Origin: JACKII01 sp041687435 | GTDB taxonomy: Bacteria; Pseudomonadota; Alphaproteobacteria; Bin95 | Assembly: GCA_041687435.1 (NCBI GenBank) | Contig: JAWLBX010000022.1 | Location: 1-56,267, forward strand | Length of the DNA stretch: 56,267 nucleotides | Reading direction: 5' to 3' | Shown here: positions 51,291-56,267 of the stretch, piece after piece | How positions within the stretch are numbered: position 1 is the stretch's first letter | Layout: every line of letters starts with the position of its first letter | Made by a program: the position numbers and the translations under genes | The notes under the pieces: generated by a model | The model's database searches: none | What the model was told of the DNA's origin: nothing | The model's input: the letters and a program-made list of their open reading frames with translations, nothing else

Positions 51291-52571
51291 ATGGCTGAGC
51301 GCATCGCAGTAATCGGCTTGGGATATGTTGGCCTGCCCGTGGCATTGGCCTTTGCCCGCAAGTTTCCCGGCACCATCGGCTTCGACATCGACCGCCGCCG
51401 CGTGGAAGCGCTTCAGGCCGGCGATGACTGGACGGGCGAATGTCAGGTGGAAGTCCTGAAAGCCTCCAGTATTCGCTTTAGCGCCGATGCTGCGGATTTA
51501 CGGGACGCCACGTTTTTCGTCGTCGCAGTGCCAACCCCAATCGACGCCAACAACCAGCCGGACCTTCGCGCGGTACAGGGTGCGAGCCGCACCGTTGGAT
51601 CTGCGCTAAAACCTGGCGATGTGGTTGTCTACGAATCCACCGTCTACCCTGGAGTAACGGAGGAGATCTGCGGTCCGATTCTTGCCGAGACGTCCGGCCT
51701 CGCGGCGGGTGTGGATTTCCACCTCGGCTATTCCCCGGAACGGATCAATCCTGGCGACAGACTGCACACGATCGAAAAAATCACAAAGGTTGTCTCGGGC
51801 GATGACGCGGCGACGCTGGATCGCGTCGCGGCGACCTATGGCGCAATTATCGCGGCTGGCATTCACCGGGCCTCCTCCATCAAGGTTGCGGAGGCGGCAA
51901 AGGTCATCGAAAACACCCAACGCGACCTCAATATTGCGTTGATGAACGAATTGGCCCTGATTTTCGACCGCCTCGGAATTCCCACGCGGGACGTGCTGGC
52001 GGCTGCAGGCACCAAGTGGAATTTCCTGCCGTTCACGCCCGGATTGGTCGGCGGCCACTGCATCGGCGTCGATCCGTATTACCTGACCGCGAAGGCGCAA
52101 TCGGTCGGCTACCATCCCGAAGTGATATTGGCCGGGCGCCGGATCAATGACAGCATGGCGGCCTATCTTGGCCAACGCATGGTCAAACTGCTGGCCGGAC
52201 AGGGGATTGCCGTCAGGGATGCCCGCGTCGGCATTCTGGGGCTGACGTTCAAGGAAAATGTGCCCGATCTGCGCAATTCGAAAGTCCCCGGGATTGTTAA
52301 CGAGTTGCGCGATTTCCATGTCAATGTCGCCGTGCACGATCCGATGGCCGACCCGAAGGAGGCCGATCATGAATTCGGGTTATCGCTGGCTTCGCTGGAT
52401 GAATTCCGGGATTTGGACGGTCTGGTGATCGCGGTCGCCCATGATGCCTACCGCAACAGCTCCGCCGCCGAACTGACCGGGATGGTAAAACCAGGCGGCG
52501 TTATCGTCGACGTCAAATCACTGTTGCACACCGCCGATATACCAGACGGCATGGCCTATTGGAGCCTATAG
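51291..52571 (+). CDS. tviB: Nucleotide-sugar 6-dehydrogenase, TviB/WbpO type
   Basis: The UDP-sugar dehydrogenase has about 426 residues and oxidises C6 of a UDP-HexNAc (or UDP-Glc) to the uronic acid with 2 NAD+. It has the NAD fold IAVIGLGYVGLPVALAFARK, the VVAVPTPIDANNQPDL block, the EAAKVIENTQRDLNIALMNE helix, and the catalytic Cys (about residue 257) in GLVGGHCIGVDPYYLTAKA. The stretch GTKWNFLPFTPGLVGGHCIG resembles TviB/WbpO more than UDP-glucose dehydrogenases. GGGAG lies directly before an ATG at 51279, but spacing favours the second ATG at 51291 as start. It overlaps the open frame of the following epimerase and is clearly in one operon with it. Confidence 0.9.
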   Translation: MAERIAVIGLGYVGLPVALAFARKFPGTIGFDIDRRRVEALQAGDDWTGECQVEVLKASSIRFSADAADLRDATFFVVAVPTPIDANNQPDLRAVQGASRTVGSALKPGDVVVYESTVYPGVTEEICGPILAETSGLAAGVDFHLGYSPERINPGDRLHTIEKITKVVSGDDAATLDRVAATYGAIIAAGIHRASSIKVAEAAKVIENTQRDLNIALMNELALIFDRLGIPTRDVLAAAGTKWNFLPFTPGLVGGHCIGVDPYYLTAKAQSVGYHPEVILAGRRINDSMAAYLGQRMVKLLAGQGIAVRDARVGILGLTFKENVPDLRNSKVPGIVNELRDFHVNVAVHDPMADPKEADHEFGLSLASLDEFRDLDGLVIAVAHDAYRNSSAAELTGMVKPGGVIVDVKSLLHTADIPDGMAYWSL

Positions 52572-52585
52572 CAAGGAACGGCACG

Positions 52586-53617
52586 ATGCTTGAAGCGACC
52601 CCCAGCGACGGCGTCCACCTCGTCACCGGCACCGCCGGCTTCATCGGCTTTCACTTGGCGGAGCGGTTGCTGCAGGAAGGCCGGCAGGTGATCGGTGTCG
52701 ATTGCGTCAACGATTACTACGACCCGACCCTGAAAGAGGCCCGGCTGAACCGGCTGGGCAATCACAAGGGCTTCATCAACCACCGGGTGAAGCTGGAGGA
52801 CAAGGAGGCACTGGCCGCCGTATTCGACCGGCACAAGCCGCGAGTCGTGGTGAACCTGGCGGCCCAGGCAGGCGTGCGCTACAGCCTGGAAAACCCGCAG
52901 GCCTATATCGACAGCAACATTGTCGGCTTTACCAACATCCTGGAACAGGCGCGCAAGCATGAGATCGAACATCTGGTTTATGCCTCGTCCTCCAGCGTAT
53001 ACGGCCTGAACACCCGCCTGCCCTTCTCCGTCGGCGACACGGTCGATCATCCGATCAGCCTTTACGCCGCCTCGAAGAAATCGAACGAGCTGATGGCGCA
53101 CACCTACAGCCACCTGTTCGGCATCCCGACCACGGGCCTGCGCTTTTTCACCGTCTATGGGCCCTGGGGTCGGCCGGACATGGCCATGTTCCTGTTTACC
53201 CGCGCCATCCTGGCGGGCAAGCCGATCAATGTGTTCAATCACGGCCGGATGCAGCGCGATTTCACCTATATCGACGACATCGTCGAAGGCGTAACCCGCA
53301 TCACCGACCGCCCAGCCCGCCCAGACCCGGATTGGTCCAGCGATGCACCGCATCCTGGCACCTCCTCCGCCCCCTACCGTCTGCAGAACATCGGCAACAA
53401 CAACCCGGTCGAGCTCATGTACCTGATCCAGGTCATTGAGGAGAAGCTCGGAAAAAAAGCCGAAAAGGTCATGTTGCCCATTCAGCCGGGCGACGTGCCG
53501 GCGACCTATGCCAATGTCGATCCGTTAATCGCCGATACCGGCTTCAAACCGTCTACCAGCATCGAGGACGGCGTGAGCAGGTTCCTCGATTGGTACCGTT
53601 GGTATTACGAGGTTTAG
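52586..53617 (+). CDS. NAD-dependent epimerase, UDP-glucuronate 4-epimerase-like
   Basis: The extended SDR has 343 residues. The NAD motif is VTGTAGFIGFHLAERLL, followed by GVDCVNDYYDPTLKEARL, a hallmark of UDP-glucuronate 4-epimerases. NLAAQAGVRYSLENPQAYID, the catalytic SSSVYGLNTRLPFS and YAASKKSNE (Tyr-x3-Lys), and LRFFTVYGPWGRPDMAMF follow. It would make UDP-galacturonate from UDP-glucuronate, or the HexNAcA equivalent from the product of the dehydrogenase upstream. AAGGA lies 8 bases before the chosen ATG (52586). It is part of the polysaccharide operon, with the deacetylase 11 bases downstream. Confidence 0.92.
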   Translation: MLEATPSDGVHLVTGTAGFIGFHLAERLLQEGRQVIGVDCVNDYYDPTLKEARLNRLGNHKGFINHRVKLEDKEALAAVFDRHKPRVVVNLAAQAGVRYSLENPQAYIDSNIVGFTNILEQARKHEIEHLVYASSSSVYGLNTRLPFSVGDTVDHPISLYAASKKSNELMAHTYSHLFGIPTTGLRFFTVYGPWGRPDMAMFLFTRAILAGKPINVFNHGRMQRDFTYIDDIVEGVTRITDRPARPDPDWSSDAPHPGTSSAPYRLQNIGNNNPVELMYLIQVIEEKLGKKAEKVMLPIQPGDVPATYANVDPLIADTGFKPSTSIEDGVSRFLDWYRWYYEV

Positions 53618-53628
53618 GGGCAGCAAGC

Positions 53629-54471
53629 ATGGCCGGCCTGCCCCTCACGCCACGCGAAATCGCGAAACGCACAGCCTATGCGGCCTATATTCAGTTCCAG
53701 GCGCCCGCACAGACCCGCAAGCTGGCCGCTGCCGGTTCGCAGCGGATCAGCATCCTCTGCTATCACCGCGTGGATGCCCGGCTGAGGGACAATGTCACGC
53801 TGGGCCCCGAACAGTTCGACCGGCAAATGGCCCTGATCAAACGGCATTACCAAGTGGTCCGGGCCGACGCCATAGTGCGGGGCGAAATCGACCGGCACGG
53901 CGACCGGCCTATCGTTGCCGTAACCTTCGACGACGGTTATCTGGACAACTACACCAACGCCCGCCCGATACTGAACAAGCATGGCGTGCCGGCAACTTTC
54001 TTTGTTTCCACCGGCATCGTCGATACCGACCGCGAATTTCAGCACGATATAGACAAGAATGTCCGCGGCCTGCCGAACATGACATGGGACCAGATCCGTG
54101 AACTGCACGCAGATGGGCACGAAATCGGCGCCCACACCGTAAACCATGTGAACATCGCCAAGGTGGACGAGGCGACGGCGGAGCGCGAACTGACCGAGTC
54201 ACTCGCCTGCGTACGCCGGGAAATCGGGGTGCAGAATGTTGCCTACGCCTACTGCTTTGGCAAGCGATCCGATATCACGCCGCAACGGCGCGAGCTGGCG
54301 CGCCGGCTGGGATATACCGCGTGTTATGCCGCCTACGGCGGGACCAATGATGGCCCCATCGACCTGTTCGATATCAAACGCTTCGGCGTCAACTATGGCT
54401 TCAGCGAAACCGCGTTCCGCGCCAAGATCGAGGGCTGTCCCTATGGCGGGGGTGCCGAAGCGTCCGGTTGA
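53629..54471 (+). CDS. Polysaccharide deacetylase (NodB/CE4 family)
   Basis: The 280-residue CE4 deacetylase has the catalytic-base and metal Asp pair in VAVTFDDGYLDNYTNARPIL (near residue 101), the metal His-x3-His in EIGAHTVNHVNIAKV (near 168-172) and a late GVNYGFSETAFRAKI. No signal peptide or membrane anchor was seen, so it may act in the cytoplasm or on a lipid-linked intermediate. It probably removes N-acetyl groups from the polysaccharide built by the upstream genes. The start was set at ATG 53629, 11 bases after the epimerase stop. Confidence 0.9.
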   Translation: MAGLPLTPREIAKRTAYAAYIQFQAPAQTRKLAAAGSQRISILCYHRVDARLRDNVTLGPEQFDRQMALIKRHYQVVRADAIVRGEIDRHGDRPIVAVTFDDGYLDNYTNARPILNKHGVPATFFVSTGIVDTDREFQHDIDKNVRGLPNMTWDQIRELHADGHEIGAHTVNHVNIAKVDEATAERELTESLACVRREIGVQNVAYAYCFGKRSDITPQRRELARRLGYTACYAAYGGTNDGPIDLFDIKRFGVNYGFSETAFRAKIEGCPYGGGAEASG

Positions 54472-54502
54472 TCTTGCTGAGGCGCAGGCCCAGAGTAGAC
54501 GA

Positions 54503-56059
54503 ATGAGTGAAGATTTCATCGTTCAAGACCAATCCGCCGTCGCTGCCTTGCTGGCCGACCCCGCCACCCATGACGACGCCCAGCCGAAGCGCATCGACAC
54601 CCACGGAGCCATGGTGTTTGTCGCCGGCGATACCGTCTACAAAGTGAAGCGCGCGGTGCGCTTTCCCTTTATGGACTTTTCCACTCTGGAAAAACGGCAC
54701 GAAGCGCTGACAGAAGAATGCCGGGTCAACCGCCGCACGGCGCCGTCGCTTTACCTGGGGGTTGTGGCAATCGTGGAAACGTCCGGCGGTCATCTCCGGC
54801 TGGGCGAACTGGGCGAGGATGACGGGCAGGCAGTGGAATATGTGCTGGTCATGCGCCGGTTCGAGGCAACACTGGATGATTGCGCCAACACCGGTGCCCT
54901 CACCCCGGATCACATCGCAACGATTGCGGAGAAGGTTGCGGCCTTTCACCAGAACGCCGAACCCCATTACCGAACCGACCCACCCGCCCGCGTTGCCGAT
55001 GCCATTGCCGGCGTGGTGCGCGAAATGCGGCAGAACCTTGAGGTGCTGGATGCATCGAAGGTCGATGCGTTCGAAGCCCTGATGATGGCCCGCCACGCTG
55101 CGGCGCGCCACATCATCCTTTCCCGCGCCACGGCGGGGCTGGAACGGCACTGTCACGGCGACCTGCATTTGCGCAATATCTGCCTGCTGGATGGCGAGCC
55201 GACCCTGTTCGATGCCATCGAATTCAACGCTGACTTTGCCCGCATCGACGTACTGTACGATCTGGCCTTTCTGCTGATGGATCTGGAGGCCCGCGGCGAG
55301 CGCGGGCTGGCCAATCTGGCGCTCAACACCTATCTGGACCGCCGCACCGCCGCCGGCTGGCCGGATGAGTCCGGGCTTGCCCTGCTGCCGCTGTTCTTGG
55401 CCCTGCGCGCCGGAATACGGGCGGAAATCGGCGCACACATGGCTGCGGTCCAGGATGGGGCCGGCAAGGCGGAAGCCATGCGCCGCGATGCGGTCGCCTA
55501 TCTCGATCAGGCATTGGGCTATCTGCGGCCCGCCAGTCCGCGGCTTACCGTTGTTGGCGGCCTTTCCGGCTCTGGAAAATCCACACTGGCCGGCCGGCTG
55601 GCTCCTCTGTGCGACCCTGCCCCAGGTTCGCGCTGGCTGCGCTCCGACGTCCTGCGCAAGGCCTGGGCCGGCCTTGGGCCGCTGGAACGATTGCCAAGCG
55701 ACGCCTATACCCCGGCGGCCTCCGCCAAAACCTATGACCGGCTGATGGAGGCGGCAGCACAGGCATTGACCGCCGGCCACAGCGTCGTGCTGGACGCGGT
55801 GTTCGCCCAAGCGGGCGAGCGCTTTGCCGGCAACGCCCTGGCCGCGCGGTTCGGCGTTCCCTTTACCGGCATCTGGCTGGATGCGCCGGAACCGACACGG
55901 GTGCAGCGCGTTGAGGGCCGGACCGGCGACGCATCCGATGCGGGCGGGCAGGTTGCAAAAGCCCAATCCGACTATGACCTGGGGCCCATTACCTGGCACC
56001 GGATTGATGCGGCCCACGGGCCAGATCGTGTGCTGGAGCAGGCAAAACGACTTTGGTAA
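54503..56059 (+). CDS. APH-like kinase fused to a P-loop kinase domain
   Basis: The 518-residue two-domain protein has an N-terminal half (about residues 20-330) of the aminoglycoside-phosphotransferase/kinase fold, with VYKVKRAVRFPFMDFSTLEKR (Lys for ATP), the catalytic loop CHGDLHLRNICL (near residue 218) and the metal motif LFDAIEFNADFARIDVLYDLAFL. The C-terminal half (from about 345) is an AAA/zeta-toxin-like P-loop kinase with VVGGLSGSGKSTLAGRLA, RSDVLRKAW and VVLDAVFAQAGER. This fusion is common in proteobacteria and is usually labelled bifunctional aminoglycoside phosphotransferase/ATP-binding protein, but its substrate is not known to me. The ATG at 54503 was chosen since homology starts with the following DFIVQDQ; upstream sequence belongs to the deacetylase. 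Confidence 0.88.
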   Translation: MSEDFIVQDQSAVAALLADPATHDDAQPKRIDTHGAMVFVAGDTVYKVKRAVRFPFMDFSTLEKRHEALTEECRVNRRTAPSLYLGVVAIVETSGGHLRLGELGEDDGQAVEYVLVMRRFEATLDDCANTGALTPDHIATIAEKVAAFHQNAEPHYRTDPPARVADAIAGVVREMRQNLEVLDASKVDAFEALMMARHAAARHIILSRATAGLERHCHGDLHLRNICLLDGEPTLFDAIEFNADFARIDVLYDLAFLLMDLEARGERGLANLALNTYLDRRTAAGWPDESGLALLPLFLALRAGIRAEIGAHMAAVQDGAGKAEAMRRDAVAYLDQALGYLRPASPRLTVVGGLSGSGKSTLAGRLAPLCDPAPGSRWLRSDVLRKAWAGLGPLERLPSDAYTPAASAKTYDRLMEAAAQALTAGHSVVLDAVFAQAGERFAGNALAARFGVPFTGIWLDAPEPTRVQRVEGRTGDASDAGGQVAKAQSDYDLGPITWHRIDAAHGPDRVLEQAKRLW

Positions 56060-56069
56060 GTACCATTCC

Positions 56070-56267
56070 ATGATGGACGATGCATTTTCTGAGGAAATGC
56101 GGGCCGCGCTGCTGGCACGTCAGGCGGAACTCGTGAATCTGAGCCAGTCAACCGAAGGCGACCGTGCGCCCGTGGAGCTCGACCAAACCCGCGTCGGGCG
56201 CCTCAGCCGCATGGATGCCTTGCAAGGTCAGCAAATGGCGAAGGCAAATGACACCCGCCGCAGCCAG
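56070..56267 (+). CDS. DksA/TraR-like zinc-finger protein, 3' end cut off by the window
   Basis: The first 66 residues are visible from ATG 56070 (a second ATG follows at 56073). The sequence MMDDAFSEEMRAALLARQAE then PVELDQTRVGRLSRMDALQ and QQMAKA matches the N-terminal helical region of short TraR/DksA-family proteins, where LDQ-RVGRLSRMDA is a recurring motif. The C4 zinc finger that would prove it lies beyond the window. These proteins bind RNA polymerase through the secondary channel, or are of unknown role. It begins 10 bases after the preceding stop. Confidence 0.72.
   Translation, partial: MMDDAFSEEMRAALLARQAELVNLSQSTEGDRAPVELDQTRVGRLSRMDALQGQQMAKANDTRRSQ

Noticed and set aside
54401..56071. 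A 556-codon minus-strand open frame over the fused kinase gene
   Set aside because: It mirrors the coding bias of the sense gene, whose kinase and P-loop motifs are unmistakable.
1..56267. tRNA, rRNA, riboswitch or CRISPR features
   Set aside because: Gaps over about 100 bases were read for T-loop-like GTTCGA, cloverleaf arms, regularly spaced repeats and known leader motifs; none was convincing.

Overview
The window is chromosomal, GC-rich and densely coded, with third codon positions almost all G or C and most gene gaps under 200 bases. Several gene types point to an alphaproteobacterium, most likely of a Rhodospirillales-type lineage: a DivK/PleD response-regulator pair, a short prolyl-tRNA synthetase without the editing insertion, a single LolC/E-type permease beside lolD, and DinB with an N-terminal cysteine cluster. 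This placement is inference from gene content and protein style, not from a phylogeny. No rRNA, tRNA, CRISPR array, prophage or transposase was seen.

Layout. 1-4.5 kb: the 3' part of glyS and then ppdK. 4.5-9.5 kb (minus strand): two coupled acyl-CoA dehydrogenases, an MFS carrier and an HMG-CoA-lyase-family enzyme, which reads as an acyl-CoA or branched-chain catabolic block. 9.7-16.5 kb: ispG, a phytanoyl-CoA dioxygenase-like gene, a periplasmic FKBP isomerase, dinB, and divK-pleD (cell-cycle and c-di-GMP control). 16.5-22.4 kb: an MFS transporter, then proS-lolC/E-lolD on the minus strand, then a pteridine-reductase-like SDR overlapping folB. 22.4-30.8 kb: a DUF3604 protein, the divergent pair efp/epmA, a Bcr-type efflux pump, a radical SAM enzyme, and prfB with its programmed +1 frameshift. 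30.9-34.9 kb: a GT2 / Lab_N / GT39 set likely to modify lipid A or another surface glycan, an S49 peptidase and its small membrane partner. 34.9-38.5 kb: an amidase divergent from two tandem Ldh-family dehydrogenases.

38.6-41.0 kb is the most unusual stretch. It holds a secreted small protein whose PEP-CTERM sorting tail lies one base out of frame, then an AT-rich patch with a 13-bp direct repeat around a hairpin. After that comes a compact three-gene cassette joined by ATGA overlaps: an internally deleted spermidine-synthase-like gene, a zinc-ribbon methyltransferase, and a stand-alone homologue of the Hen1 RNA 3'-terminal 2'-O-methyltransferase.

41.3-50 kb holds metabolic genes: two LLM flavin or F420 oxidoreductases, a ThDP enzyme beside formate-tetrahydrofolate ligase, beta-carbonic anhydrase, a 73-residue biotinyl carrier, a DMT exporter and an alpha/beta hydrolase. 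50.1-54.5 kb is a polysaccharide locus (GT4, TviB-like nucleotide-sugar dehydrogenase, UDP-glucuronate-epimerase-like SDR, polysaccharide deacetylase). It is followed by an APH-like/P-loop kinase fusion and the start of a DksA/TraR-like gene that runs off the end.

Four intergenic palindromes look like members of interspersed REP-like families: 1549-1644, 19708-19790, 27558-27623 and 42236-42323. Strong hairpins also sit between several convergent gene pairs and probably serve as bidirectional terminators.
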